Source: REEB481 sp964586595 (lineage in GTDB: Bacteria > Bacteroidota > Bacteroidia > NS11-12g > UBA955). From it: a DNA stretch of 64,000 nt. Where the stretch lies: positions 1 through 64,000 of the forward strand of contig CAZPHB010000004.1 in NCBI GenBank assembly GCA_964586595.1, given 5' to 3'. The notes below the pieces were generated by a model. The model searched no databases, had not been told where the DNA came from, and saw nothing but the letters and a program-made list of their open reading frames with translations. The stretch's first letter is position 1; the number at the start of each line of letters is the position of its first letter. Positions 1 through 7,951 of this stretch are shown one piece after another. Both the position numbers and the translations under genes were made by a program.

Positions 1-326
1 GGACGCTCTAGCCAGCTGAGCTAATTCCCCATTTATCATAGAACTTCTCAANNNNNNNNNNNNNNNNNNNNNNNNNNNNNNNNNNNNNNNNNNNNNNNNN
101 NNNNNNNNNNNNNNNNNNNNNNNNNNNNNNNNNNNNNNNNNNNNNNNNNNNCCGACGCTCTAGCCAGCTGAGCTAATTCCCCATTTATCATAGAACTTCT
201 CAACCGACGCTCTAGCCAGCTGAGCTAATTCCCCATTTATCATAGAACTTCTCAACCGTTGACCTTCCCGAGCTTGCCTCGGGACGCTCTAGCCAGCTGA
301 GCTAATTCCCCATTTATCATAGAACT
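1..326 (-). repeat. Tandem tRNA 5'-half repeats interrupted by gap
   Basis: Read on the minus strand, a 27-nt block identical to the 5' half of a bacterial tRNA (acceptor strand GGGGAAT, D-arm GCTC/GAGC) occurs four times, at 4-30, 156-182, 208-234 and 285-311. The two complete middle units (152-203 and 204-255) are exact 52-bp tandem repeats. The last unit carries 25 extra bases with a perfect hairpin (CCCGAG/CTCGGG) where an anticodon arm would sit, but no proper anticodon loop. None of the units has a T-arm or 3' acceptor strand, so none is a complete tRNA. From memory, similar truncated tRNA-Ala-like repeats accompany GIY-YIG nuclease genes in Bacteroidota; no such gene is visible here. 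The repeat probably caused the assembly break. Confidence 0.75.
52..151. other. Scaffold gap (100 N)
   Basis: Exactly 100 undetermined bases lie inside the tRNA-like repeat tract. A round 100 is the usual placeholder for a gap of unknown length, so the true number of repeat units here is unknown. Confidence 0.98.
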
Positions 327-460
327 GCGCCTATAGTTCACCTAAATTGAACTATGGATTCAAGTGCAACAAGGTTGCTCTGTTGCATTGTACTCATGAA
401 CAATGTTTCAGAACGGGTTGCAAAGATAAGGCGCTGAAGCGCTGTTCTACAAATAGATTT
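327..460. other. Intergenic region downstream of lpxB
   Basis: No gene is supported here. It contains an 8-bp inverted repeat (ATAGTTCA at 333-340, TGAACTAT at 348-355) with a 7-nt loop and no clear T tract. A short GC-rich hairpin lies closer to the lpxB stop, near 440. Either could end the minus-strand operon, but neither is a convincing intrinsic terminator. Confidence 0.4.
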
Positions 461-1576
461 TCAAGAGTTTTCATCAAACATATTCAGGATTTCCGATGCT
501 GCCCGCCGAGCTGCACCCGGTTCTCCCATCAGCTTTCGCAGCATTTCATAATCCGCTTTTAACTGAAATGCGCCATCGGGCTGCATCAACAATTTGAGGT
601 CCTTTTCCAAAACATCAGGTTGCATGTCATCCTGAATTCGTTCTTTCACTACTTCCCGGCCCATGATGATGTTGACAAGGCTGATGAATCGAATGTTCAG
701 CAACAGTTTAGCCATGCGGTACGTGAGTTGGCTGGTTTTGTAACAAACAACCTGCGGACAATCGAGCAGTGCCGTTTCGAGGGTAGCCGTGCCACTGGTA
801 ACCAAAGCAGCCTGCGCATGGAACAACAACTGATACGTTTCACCGCTGATCAGATGTATCGAACGGTCATGCTGCATCAGGCTCCGGTAGAAATCAGGTT
901 CATAATCAGGAGCGCAGGCAATGGCTATTTTATGTTTTTTGAATCGGGAAGCAGCCTCAAGCATTTCGGGAAGCATGCGCTTAATTTCCTGCGTGCGACT
1001 GCCCGGAAGCAATGCAATAAATGGCATTTCCAAGCCATGCCTTTGGATAAATGTTGGATCAGCCCGAAATGAGGAAATACTGTCCCAAACCGGATTTCCG
1101 ATGTAACGCACAGGCACTTGATACGGAGTAAAAAATGCAGGTTCAAAAGGCAGAATGGACAATACCAAATCTGTCACCTTAGCCAGCGTAAATGCTCGTT
1201 TTTTCTTCCAGGCCCAGGCTTTGGGGGCGATAAAGTACGCCACTTTAAATCCTCGCTTCTTTGCGAATGAAGCAATACGCATGTTAAAACCGGGATGGTC
1301 AACCGGAATTACCACGTCAGGATTCCACTGCAACAAATCTGCTTTACACAGTTTTAAGTGTTTTCGGATGCTGCCAAGGTGACGGACAACTTCCCACAAG
1401 CCCATAAAAGCACGCTCTTTCTGATGTACCACCGGCATTCCACCGACTGCAGCAGCCATCAGATCGCCGCCCCAGAACCGGAATTTTGCATCCGGATCCT
1501 GTTGCTTCAGCGCTTCAATCAAAGCTGCGCCCTGCAAGTCGCCTGATGCTTCTCCGGCAATCAGGTAATACTTCAT
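461..1576 (-). CDS. lpxB: Lipid-A-disaccharide synthase
   Basis: LpxB joins UDP-2,3-diacylglucosamine and lipid X into the lipid A disaccharide at the inner face of the cytoplasmic membrane, so the cell makes a Gram-negative outer membrane. The 371 residues match the family length. The GT19 hallmarks are present: AGEASGD at 7-13, LLPGSR around 189-194, TSGTATLETAL near 260-270 and NIIMGREVVKE near 304-314. It is the last gene of a closely spaced minus-strand run (methyltransferase, surE, small membrane protein, lpxB). Only 3 bp separate it from the upstream gene, so co-transcription is likely. Start is the ATG giving MKYYLIAGEASGD, the expected N-terminus. Confidence 0.96.
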   Translation of the reverse strand: MKYYLIAGEASGDLQGAALIEALKQQDPDAKFRFWGGDLMAAAVGGMPVVHQKERAFMGLWEVVRHLGSIRKHLKLCKADLLQWNPDVVIPVDHPGFNMRIASFAKKRGFKVAYFIAPKAWAWKKKRAFTLAKVTDLVLSILPFEPAFFTPYQVPVRYIGNPVWDSISSFRADPTFIQRHGLEMPFIALLPGSRTQEIKRMLPEMLEAASRFKKHKIAIACAPDYEPDFYRSLMQHDRSIHLISGETYQLLFHAQAALVTSGTATLETALLDCPQVVCYKTSQLTYRMAKLLLNIRFISLVNIIMGREVVKERIQDDMQPDVLEKDLKLLMQPDGAFQLKADYEMLRKLMGEPGAARRAASEILNMFDENS

Positions 1577-1579
1577 GAA

Positions 1580-1876
1580 TCAGGATTTAAAAACCATGGC
1601 CACCACATACACGCCATAAATCATGGTAGCAAACAAAATACCACGGCAAACCATGTCTCTGTTCTTGCGCAAAAACAGCCAAAACATGACACCATTGCCA
1701 ATCAAACCCATTCTGATGAACGGACTCATAAGTACAGCATTGCCGAGCAAGTCGATGAAATCTGCCTGAGTTCCTTCCTTGCGAAATACAGTAAAAATGA
1801 GCAGTGCGATGACAAAAGGCAGGGAAATGCCTCCTATCATCCCAAGGAACAGATCCTTCTTTTGCTGTTTATTCAT
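1580..1876 (-). CDS. Small three-helix membrane protein
   Basis: A 98-residue hydrophobic protein whose function I do not recognise. Three membrane segments are visible, at about residues 9-30, 45-68 and 76-96, separated by short charged loops. The start codon overlaps the surE stop by 8 bp and the stop lies 3 bp before lpxB, so it is embedded in the surE-lpxB run and is probably translated from the same message. The position suggests an envelope role, but that is inference only. Confidence 0.8.
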   Translation of the reverse strand: MNKQQKKDLFLGMIGGISLPFVIALLIFTVFRKEGTQADFIDLLGNAVLMSPFIRMGLIGNGVMFWLFLRKNRDMVCRGILFATMIYGVYVVAMVFKS

Positions 1877-2648
1877 GAATATCCCAAGTGTTTAAGGAGC
1901 TGATGCGGCTGTGATCGGTCAAATCAAACTGGGTTGGTACTATGGAAACATATCCATGAGCAAGTGCCCATTCGTCGGTATCTTCACCTTTATCCATGTT
2001 TACAAAACGCCCGGTCATCCAATAATATTTCCTGTTGAATGGATCCAGCCGTTCATCAAAATCCTCTTTCCATTTCGCCACGGCTTGTCGGCAAACCTTA
2101 ATACCTTTAATACCGCCTTCAGGAACAGGCAAATTCACGTTCAGCAAAGTGCCATAGGGCAATCCATTGCGCAGGTATTCCAATGCAATGCGCCTGATGT
2201 AAGGTTTTACCACTTCAAAATCCGCATCCCACCGATAATCGCACAGTGAGAACCCAATGGCCGGCATTCCGTCGATGGCGGCTTCAACCGCGGCACTCAT
2301 GGTTCCGGAATAGATGACATTAATCGACGCATTGGAACCGTGATTGATGCCGGATACCATCAAATCCGGTTTACGGGTAAGGAGTTTGTCGATGGCCAGT
2401 TTCACACAATCTACGGGTGTCCCGGTGCATTGATACGAGACCACACCGGGAAACTGTTCGACCTTGGTAAGCCTAAGCGGTTGATTGATGGTAATGGCAT
2501 GTCCCATGGCGCTTTGAGGTTTATCGGGTGCCACAACAATCACCTCTCCTATTTCCTGCATCACTTCTACCAGGGCCTTAATCCCAGGAGCGGTAATTCC
2601 ATCATCATTGCTGATCAGTATCAGCGGTTTTTCTTCTGAATGTGTCAT
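1869..2648 (-). CDS. surE: 5'/3'-nucleotidase SurE
   Basis: SurE is a metal-dependent phosphatase of nucleoside monophosphates and short polyphosphates, linked to stationary-phase survival. The protein has 259 residues. The signature SNDDGITAPG sits at 13-22. The expected metal ligands are visible as D15, D16, S46 (PQSAMGH) and N102 (SGINHGSN), matching D8/D9/S39/N91 of the well-studied family members. The ATG shares one base with the stop of the upstream methyltransferase (TAATG), which indicates translational coupling. Confidence 0.95.
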   Translation of the reverse strand: MTHSEEKPLILISNDDGITAPGIKALVEVMQEIGEVIVVAPDKPQSAMGHAITINQPLRLTKVEQFPGVVSYQCTGTPVDCVKLAIDKLLTRKPDLMVSGINHGSNASINVIYSGTMSAAVEAAIDGMPAIGFSLCDYRWDADFEVVKPYIRRIALEYLRNGLPYGTLLNVNLPVPEGGIKGIKVCRQAVAKWKEDFDERLDPFNRKYYWMTGRFVNMDKGEDTDEWALAHGYVSIVPTQFDLTDHSRISSLNTWDIHE

Positions 2649-3538
2649 TATGTTCTACTTAATCGAAGACAGGTTCCCAAAGGAAGGCATTTCCCAAATT
2701 GGTCTTTTACAAACAATTCACCGGAAGTAAAGTCATTTCCGGGAAACTGAGTCTGCACCAGGGTTTCTGTGATCATGGGAGAAAAACCCATGGAATAAAG
2801 ATTCACCAATAAAAAGCTGTTTTTGGGTTCCAATAAACCTGAACACATGGAAAGCAGCTCATTGATTTGCTTTTCCAATTGCCATTTCTCTCCATCCGGA
2901 CCGCGACCATAAGCAGGCGGATCCATCAATATGCCATGATATGTTTTTCCGCGGCGCTGCTCCCTTTCTACAAATCGAAACGCATCTTCAACGATCCAGC
3001 GGATGTCTTTTAATCCACTCAGCTCCATATTCTCCCGCGACCAGGTGATTACCTGCTTTACTGAATCCACGTGGTACACTTCTGCTCCGGCAGCCCGTGC
3101 AGCGAGTGAGGCACCACCGGTATAGGCGAACAAATTCAGAACCCTAGGCTGCTGCACCTTGATTTCATGGAGCAAATCATAGATAAAATTCCAATTATCC
3201 GCCTGTTCAGGAAACACCCCAACGTGTTTAAAGGACGTAAGCCCCAAACGGAACTTCAGGGACATCCCTTTGTAGCGATAACTGATTTGCCAGCGCTCGG
3301 GAACTCCTTTTTTCAACTCCCAATTGCCCTGATCGCCATCGGTAGCCGCGCCTTTTTTTCTAAAGAAAGAAGCATGTGCTTTTGCGGACCATTCCTGTTC
3401 GCTCAGGCTTTTTGACCAAATGGCCTGTGGTTCCGGCCTGCGCAAGATATGGGTTCCGAAACGTTCCAATTTTTCATAGCCCCCACAATCAATTAGTTCA
3501 TAATCTGGAAATTCAGGAATACCGATGCGACTGAACAC
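2648..3538 (-). CDS. SAM-dependent methyltransferase (RlmI-like fold)
   Basis: A class I methyltransferase of 296 residues. After an N-terminal region of about 90 residues, motif I (VLNLFAYTGGASLAAR) starts at 133, an acidic motif II (VYHVDS) follows near 154, and the catalytic-type MDPPAYGRG motif is at 205-213. A DPPAY/F motif after this kind of motif I is typical of the 23S rRNA cytosine-C5 (RlmI-type) and related enzymes, so an RNA substrate is likely but not proven. The start is GTG, 4 nt downstream of a perfect promoter box (TATCTTTG, 3543-3550). It heads the surE-lpxB run and can be transcribed apart from dnaA. Confidence 0.85.
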   Translation of the reverse strand: MFSRIGIPEFPDYELIDCGGYEKLERFGTHILRRPEPQAIWSKSLSEQEWSAKAHASFFRKKGAATDGDQGNWELKKGVPERWQISYRYKGMSLKFRLGLTSFKHVGVFPEQADNWNFIYDLLHEIKVQQPRVLNLFAYTGGASLAARAAGAEVYHVDSVKQVITWSRENMELSGLKDIRWIVEDAFRFVEREQRRGKTYHGILMDPPAYGRGPDGEKWQLEKQINELLSMCSGLLEPKNSFLLVNLYSMGFSPMITETLVQTQFPGNDFTSGELFVKDQFGKCLPLGTCLRLSRT

Positions 3539-3542
3539 GTGT

Positions 3543-3550
3543 CAAAGATA
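3543..3550 (-). promoter_or_regulatory. -7 promoter box of methyltransferase-surE-lpxB run
   Basis: Read on the minus strand the bases are TATCTTTG, a perfect match to the Bacteroidota TAnnTTTG box, followed by exactly 4 nt and the GTG start at 3538. Transcription from it would give an almost leaderless message. It lies in the T-rich tail of the dnaA terminator hairpin. Confidence 0.6.
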
Positions 3551-3555
3551 GCAAA

Positions 3556-3583
3556 CAGCCCGAGACGCAAGGCGCCCGGGCTG
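3556..3583 (-). terminator. Terminator downstream of dnaA
   Basis: A hairpin with 9-nt arms (CAGCCCGAG at 3556-3564, CCCGGGCTG at 3575-3583; one A-C mismatch) lies 24 bp after the dnaA stop. On the minus strand it is followed by the T-rich stretch TTTGCTATCTTTG. Confidence 0.65.
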
Positions 3584-3606
3584 TGAGAAAGTACTGATGT
3601 TGGTAC

Positions 3607-5049
3607 TTAAAAGGTGTTTATCTTGATTCTTTTTTCGATTTCATCCACATCGTAACGAAACTTCTTATCCGTATCCATGAGGTCATTCACGGTTTGACAG
3701 GCATGAATCACCGTAGAATGGTCGCGACCGCCAAAATGCATGCCAATATTTTTCAGGGATGCTTTGGTCAGGTCTTTAGCGAAGTACATCGCAATTTGAC
3801 GGGCCTGCACGATTTCGCGTTTCCTGGTTTTGGATTTCACGGCCTCAACAGGCAAACCATAGAAATCGCAAACCAGCTTTTGGATGTAATCAATGGAAAT
3901 TTCGCGGCTGGCATTCTTCACGAAATTCTTCATCATCTGCTTGGCCAAAGGCAGGTCGATTTGCTTTCTGGTTAAGGAAGACTGGGCCAAAACCGAAATC
4001 AAAGCACCTTCCAGTTCCCTGATGTTGGTGTCGATGTTGTGTGCCAGATATTCAACCACTTCACGATCAATGCTTATTCCATCCTGATACATTTTGTTCT
4101 CAAGAATGGCCAAACGGGTTTCGTAATCCGGCATGGACAAATCACAACTAAGGCCCCACTTAAAACGAGAGAGCAAGCGTTCATCAACGTCTTTCAGATC
4201 CTTCGGCGGCCTGTCGCAGGTGAGGATGATTTGCTTTCCGTTCTGATGCAGGTGGTTGAATATTTGGAAGAAAATTTCCTGGGTCCGTTCTTTTTTTGCA
4301 AAGAACTGAACATCATCCATGATCAACACGTCAATGTATTGATAGAAATTCACAAAGTCAGCGGTGCTGTTGTTTCTCGATGAATCGATGAACTGATTCA
4401 TGAACTTCTCAGAACTTACAAAAAGGACAACTTTTGCCCGGTGGATTTGCTTCACCATGTTGCCGATGGCGTGTGCCAGATGCGTTTTGCCGAGGCCACA
4501 TCCACCAAAAATCATGAGCGGGTTAAAGGCTGTTCCACCCGGCTTCTGGGCAACAGCAAGTCCGGCACTGCGTGCAAGTTTGTTGCATTCGCCCTCAACA
4601 AAATTCTCAAAGGTGTATTTCGCATTCAACTGAGAATCTATGTTCATCTTCTTCAATCCGGGTATGATGAACGGATTCTTGATGGAAGTGCCCAACTGAA
4701 TAGGCATACCCAGTTCGTTCGGCACTTGTCTGGATGTATTCCCTGAAGGTTGATTCACGGTATAAGGTGAATTTCCCTGTTGGCCGTTTTCCACAATCAC
4801 ATTGTATTCCAACTTCGCCGATGGACCAATTACTTTTTTTAAGGTTTTTTGAAGTAAACCTACATAATGTTCTTCCAGCCATTCATAAAAGAACTGACTG
4901 GGTACTTGGATGGTTAGGATTTTCCCTTCTAATTTAACTGGTTTTATGGGTTCAAACCAAGTTTTAAAACTTTGCGGTGTCACATTATCCTTGATCACTT
5001 TGAGGCATTCAATCCATGCCTGGTCTTGTGGTCTAGGTTGTTCGTTCAT
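3607..5049 (-). CDS. dnaA: Chromosomal replication initiator DnaA
   Basis: DnaA binds DnaA boxes at the origin and melts DNA using ATP. The 480-residue protein has all four domains: domain I at about 1-85, a linker, the AAA+ core with Walker A GGCGLGKTH (182-190) and Walker B LIMDDVQFF (242-250), and domain IV with the DNA-binding signature GGRDHSTVIHACQTV (440-454). It is preceded by 218 bp of AT-rich sequence and followed by a hairpin terminator, so it looks monocistronic. No DnaA-box cluster lies next to it, and dnaN is not adjacent. Confidence 0.98.
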   Translation of the reverse strand: MNEQPRPQDQAWIECLKVIKDNVTPQSFKTWFEPIKPVKLEGKILTIQVPSQFFYEWLEEHYVGLLQKTLKKVIGPSAKLEYNVIVENGQQGNSPYTVNQPSGNTSRQVPNELGMPIQLGTSIKNPFIIPGLKKMNIDSQLNAKYTFENFVEGECNKLARSAGLAVAQKPGGTAFNPLMIFGGCGLGKTHLAHAIGNMVKQIHRAKVVLFVSSEKFMNQFIDSSRNNSTADFVNFYQYIDVLIMDDVQFFAKKERTQEIFFQIFNHLHQNGKQIILTCDRPPKDLKDVDERLLSRFKWGLSCDLSMPDYETRLAILENKMYQDGISIDREVVEYLAHNIDTNIRELEGALISVLAQSSLTRKQIDLPLAKQMMKNFVKNASREISIDYIQKLVCDFYGLPVEAVKSKTRKREIVQARQIAMYFAKDLTKASLKNIGMHFGGRDHSTVIHACQTVNDLMDTDKKFRYDVDEIEKRIKINTF

Positions 5050-5267
5050 AGGCTTCTAATTGTCTGTTAATCAATGGGTTAGTAAAAATATTAAAACCGA
5101 TTTCATGCTGGGTAGGTCTCGTTCAAACCGGGGTGCTAAAAAAGGAAAGAAATCCACATTGAAAAAATTTATTTTGGTTGCATATAAAGATTTTTTAACA
5201 TAAATAAAAAGGCGAATTTTCAACGGTATTTACCCATCGAAGCAACATCTGCGGACATTCATCGTTC
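5050..5267. other. AT-rich dnaA upstream region
   Basis: This 218-bp stretch lies between the mutase stop and the dnaA start and should hold the dnaA promoter. On the minus strand a near-consensus box (TATTTTTA, 7 of 8 to TAnnTTTG) lies about 30-40 bp before the ATG. The only DnaA-box-like site is AAATCCACA near 5150, with two mismatches to TTATCCACA. I see no origin structure. Confidence 0.5.
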
Positions 5268-6830
5268 CTATCCGTTATACACCCCAAAAACAGCACGCAT
5301 TGCATCGGAAATTTCACCCAGTGTAGCATGGTGGATAACTGCTTCCAAAATGGGCGGCATCAGGTTAGAACCATCGGCAGCTGCACGCCGAACATCCTCC
5401 AGTTTGGCCTGTGTCAGGGGTTCATTCCGTTCACTTTTCAATGTTGCCAGACGGGCCATTTGTGACTGTCTGATGCTGTCGTCCACCCGAAAAACAGGGG
5501 TGTCCTGGAATTCTTTGGTTTGAAAGCGGTTGACACCCACAATGATTTTTTGTCCGTTTTCCACACTGCGCTGAAAACGGTAAGCGGCATCTGCAATTTG
5601 TTGTTGCATCCATCCGCTTTCAATGGCTTTTACCGAACCTCCCATCTCATGGATCAATGCAATGGTGGCCTGCGCTTCTGCTTCCAGTTGATCGGTAAGC
5701 TGTTCCACATACCAGGATCCGCCCAAGGGATCGCTGACATCTGCTGCCGCGCTTTCATAGGCAATGATCTGCTGGGTTCTTAAGGCCAACGCTGCAGCCT
5801 TTTCCGTGGGAAGACTCAGGGCTTCATCAAATCCATTGGTATGCAGGCTTTGGGTTCCTCCCAATACCGCCGCCATCGCCTGAAGGGTAACCCTTACGAT
5901 GTTGTTTTCAGGTTGCTGCGCCGTAAGTGTTGAACCACCTGTTTGTGTATGAAAACGAAGCATCATGGCCTGCGGATCGGTCGCTCCTGCTTCTTTCATG
6001 TAATGCGCCCAAATTCTGCGGGCAGCGCGAAACTTCGCTATTTCCTCAAAGAAGTTGTTGTGGGCATTGAAGAAGAAACTGAGCCGCTTGCCGAACACGT
6101 TGATGTCGAGTCCTTTGGCCACAGCCGCTTCAACATAAGCCATGCCGTTGGACAAAGTAAATGCGAGTTCCTGAGCAGCTGTGCTTCCCGCCTCGCGGAT
6201 GTGGTAACCGGAAATAGATATGGTATTCCATTTCGGCAATGAAGCCCCACACCACTCGAAAATATCGGTGATGAGCCTCATGCTCGGGCATACCGGATAA
6301 ATATAGGTGCCCCTTGCAGCATACTCTTTGAGTATGTCGTTTTGGATGGTGCCGGAAATTTTAGACAAATCAGCACCCTGCTGTTTGGCCAGTGCTACAT
6401 ACATGGCCAGCAAAATCGATGCAGACGCATTGATGGTCATGGAAGTGGTAATGTCTTGAAGCTTGATGCCCCGAAACAAAACCTCCATATCTTTAATGGA
6501 ACAGATGGAAACGCCCACCTTGCCCACCTCGCCTTCCGCAAACGGATGATCGCTGTCGTAACCGATTTGTGTAGGAAGGTCAAACGCCACAGATAAACCC
6601 GTGGTACCCTGATTCAGCAAATAATGGTAGCGCTCATTGGATGCTTCAGCCGTAGAAAAACCTGCATATTGTCGCATGGTCCACAATCGCCCGCGATACA
6701 TATCGCGACGAATGCCTCGGGTAAATGGAAAGTTCCCCGGCGCGGCGTGGTTGCCTTCCCAACCGGTATAAAAAGGTTCCAGGCGAATACCCGAATCGGT
6801 ATAGCGCTCGCTGTGCTCTGAAGTGCTCAT
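5268..6830 (-). CDS. Methylmalonyl-CoA mutase, catalytic (large) domain
   Basis: B12-dependent interconversion of methylmalonyl-CoA and succinyl-CoA, used in propionate and odd-chain/branched metabolism. The 520-residue protein spans only the TIM-barrel catalytic domain; the C-terminal cobalamin-binding domain (DxHxxG) of single-chain enzymes is absent and must be supplied by a separate subunit. Residues aligned with the Propionibacterium enzyme are Y55 (Y89, in RQYAGFST), R173 (R207, before GTYIYP) and H210 (H244, in SGYHIREAG). Tyr and Arg at the first two places favour methylmalonyl-CoA over isobutyryl-CoA, whose mutase has Phe and Gln. Its ATG overlaps the upstream stop (ATGA), so the two genes are coupled. 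Confidence 0.9.
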   Translation of the reverse strand: MSTSEHSERYTDSGIRLEPFYTGWEGNHAAPGNFPFTRGIRRDMYRGRLWTMRQYAGFSTAEASNERYHYLLNQGTTGLSVAFDLPTQIGYDSDHPFAEGEVGKVGVSICSIKDMEVLFRGIKLQDITTSMTINASASILLAMYVALAKQQGADLSKISGTIQNDILKEYAARGTYIYPVCPSMRLITDIFEWCGASLPKWNTISISGYHIREAGSTAAQELAFTLSNGMAYVEAAVAKGLDINVFGKRLSFFFNAHNNFFEEIAKFRAARRIWAHYMKEAGATDPQAMMLRFHTQTGGSTLTAQQPENNIVRVTLQAMAAVLGGTQSLHTNGFDEALSLPTEKAAALALRTQQIIAYESAAADVSDPLGGSWYVEQLTDQLEAEAQATIALIHEMGGSVKAIESGWMQQQIADAAYRFQRSVENGQKIIVGVNRFQTKEFQDTPVFRVDDSIRQSQMARLATLKSERNEPLTQAKLEDVRRAAADGSNLMPPILEAVIHHATLGEISDAMRAVFGVYNG

Positions 6831-7360
6831 CCGAAGTATAAATTCAACTCAGCTTTTAAAAAATCTATGGCCTTTTGGGTTGGCTGTGCCTCGCCTTTCA
6901 TCAGTGTTTCAATGATGGCACGACTTAAATCCGTGGCCATGGCGTGTTCAGGCATCAACTCATAATGTGCATTGATGAGCTGAACCACCTGCTCTTTGAC
7001 TACCTTGATCACATTCCAGGCCTGGGCACTGATGTAAACCTGTTGCGATATGTTGTACGCAAATTCCTGATTGATGGTTGCCAGCATGTCTGCCCGCAGC
7101 GCATGCGCCGACATATTTGGCTGATTCAGGTTGACGATCAACTGGTTGGGACTGATGCGTTCCAGGAATAATACCATGCGCTCGTATGCCTGCAAACGAA
7201 TGGGCGTAACTAGGTTCTGGTTCTGCTTTCTTGTTTCAAGAGCCAACTTTTGGAGTGTTTCCCTGCTTTGGTTCCTGATGATGTAATAAGCGGTGAGAAA
7301 AACCACCACTGCAGGCAGCATGAACTTGAGGATTTCCAGAAGCACATTCAGCATTTCCAT
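6827..7360 (-). CDS. DUF7935-like membrane-anchored protein
   Basis: A 177-residue protein with one N-terminal membrane helix (about 8-30, LKFMLPAVVVFLTAYYIIR) followed by a helical soluble region. It resembles a conserved Bacteroidota family of unknown function often listed as DUF7935; the role is unknown. I chose the ATG giving MEMLNVLLEILKF because longer in-frame starts run through the divergent promoter region and add non-hydrophobic sequence. A perfect promoter box (TACCTTTG, minus strand, 7378-7385) lies 17 bp upstream. Its stop overlaps the mutase start by 4 bp, a conserved-looking coupling. Confidence 0.75.
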   Translation of the reverse strand: MEMLNVLLEILKFMLPAVVVFLTAYYIIRNQSRETLQKLALETRKQNQNLVTPIRLQAYERMVLFLERISPNQLIVNLNQPNMSAHALRADMLATINQEFAYNISQQVYISAQAWNVIKVVKEQVVQLINAHYELMPEHAMATDLSRAIIETLMKGEAQPTQKAIDFLKAELNLYFG

Positions 7361-7377
7361 GATTCGCGTAAGTGGCG

Positions 7378-7385
7378 CAAAGGTA
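7378..7385 (-). promoter_or_regulatory. -7 promoter box, DUF7935-mutase operon
   Basis: The minus-strand bases TACCTTTG match TAnnTTTG exactly and lie 17 bp before the ATG at 7360. This is the likely promoter for the DUF7935-mutase pair. Confidence 0.55.
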
Positions 7386-7503
7386 ACCCAAATCCTGTGT
7401 ATGGAATGGATGGATTTACCCAATGTATGCAGGCTTGAGGTCGCTTTTTTCATGCCAACAGATTCCTTTGCCGGCTGCGGAAACCAAAAAGCAATGGAAT
7501 GGT

Positions 7504-7511
7504 TAATTTTG
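7504..7511 (+). promoter_or_regulatory. -7 promoter box, Fe-S carrier gene
   Basis: TAATTTTG matches TAnnTTTG and ends 15 bp before the first ATG of the Fe-S carrier gene. It supports the short start for that gene. Confidence 0.5.
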
Positions 7512-7526
7512 AAAGTCTGTTTGAAC

Positions 7527-7886
7527 ATGATGACCACAGAAACAAGCATTGGAAACCCACCTCCGGTTCAATTTACCGAAGGTGCCCTGGCAGAACTGCA
7601 TAAACTGCGCGCCAACCTGAATGTAGGTGACGATCAATACCTAAGGATAGGCGTTAAAGGCGGCGGTTGTTCCGGAATGAGTTACCTGTTGGCTTTCGAC
7701 AAAAAAGAAGAGAAAGATCAGGAATTCATGATTGACGACATACCGGTGGTGATGAACAAAGCACATTCCATGTATGTGGCAGGCATGGTCATTGATTGGG
7801 AAGAGGGACTGAGCAACCGGGGATTTACTTTTTCAAACCCAAATGCCAAGGAAACTTGCGGTTGCGGGCAATCGTTTTCCGCCTGA
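7527..7886 (+). CDS. A-type iron-sulfur carrier (HesB/IscA/ErpA)
   Basis: Accepts and passes on Fe-S clusters during maturation of Fe-S proteins in the cytosol. The 119 residues match the family. The three ligand cysteines are present as C48 (VKGGGCSGMSY) and C111/C113 (ETCGCGQSF). Two adjacent ATGs (7527 and 7530) both fit; longer frames would run through the promoter box. It is transcribed divergently from the DUF7935-mutase pair and no suf or isc partners are next to it. Confidence 0.92.
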   Translation: MMTTETSIGNPPPVQFTEGALAELHKLRANLNVGDDQYLRIGVKGGGCSGMSYLLAFDKKEEKDQEFMIDDIPVVMNKAHSMYVAGMVIDWEEGLSNRGFTFSNPNAKETCGCGQSFSA

Positions 7887-7951
7887 GGCCACTGTATATG
7901 CAACACTGTCAAGCAGGCTTTAAGGTTTTATTTAATTAATCATTCGGGCCA

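Noticed and set aside
1..326. CRISPR array
   Set aside because: The repeated units are adjacent copies of a tRNA-like sequence without variable spacers, and no cas gene is present.
5050..5267. Possible replication origin beside dnaA
   Set aside because: Only one weak DnaA-box-like site (two mismatches) is present and there is no cluster, no 13-mer repeats and no dnaN. The AT-rich stretch is explained by a promoter.
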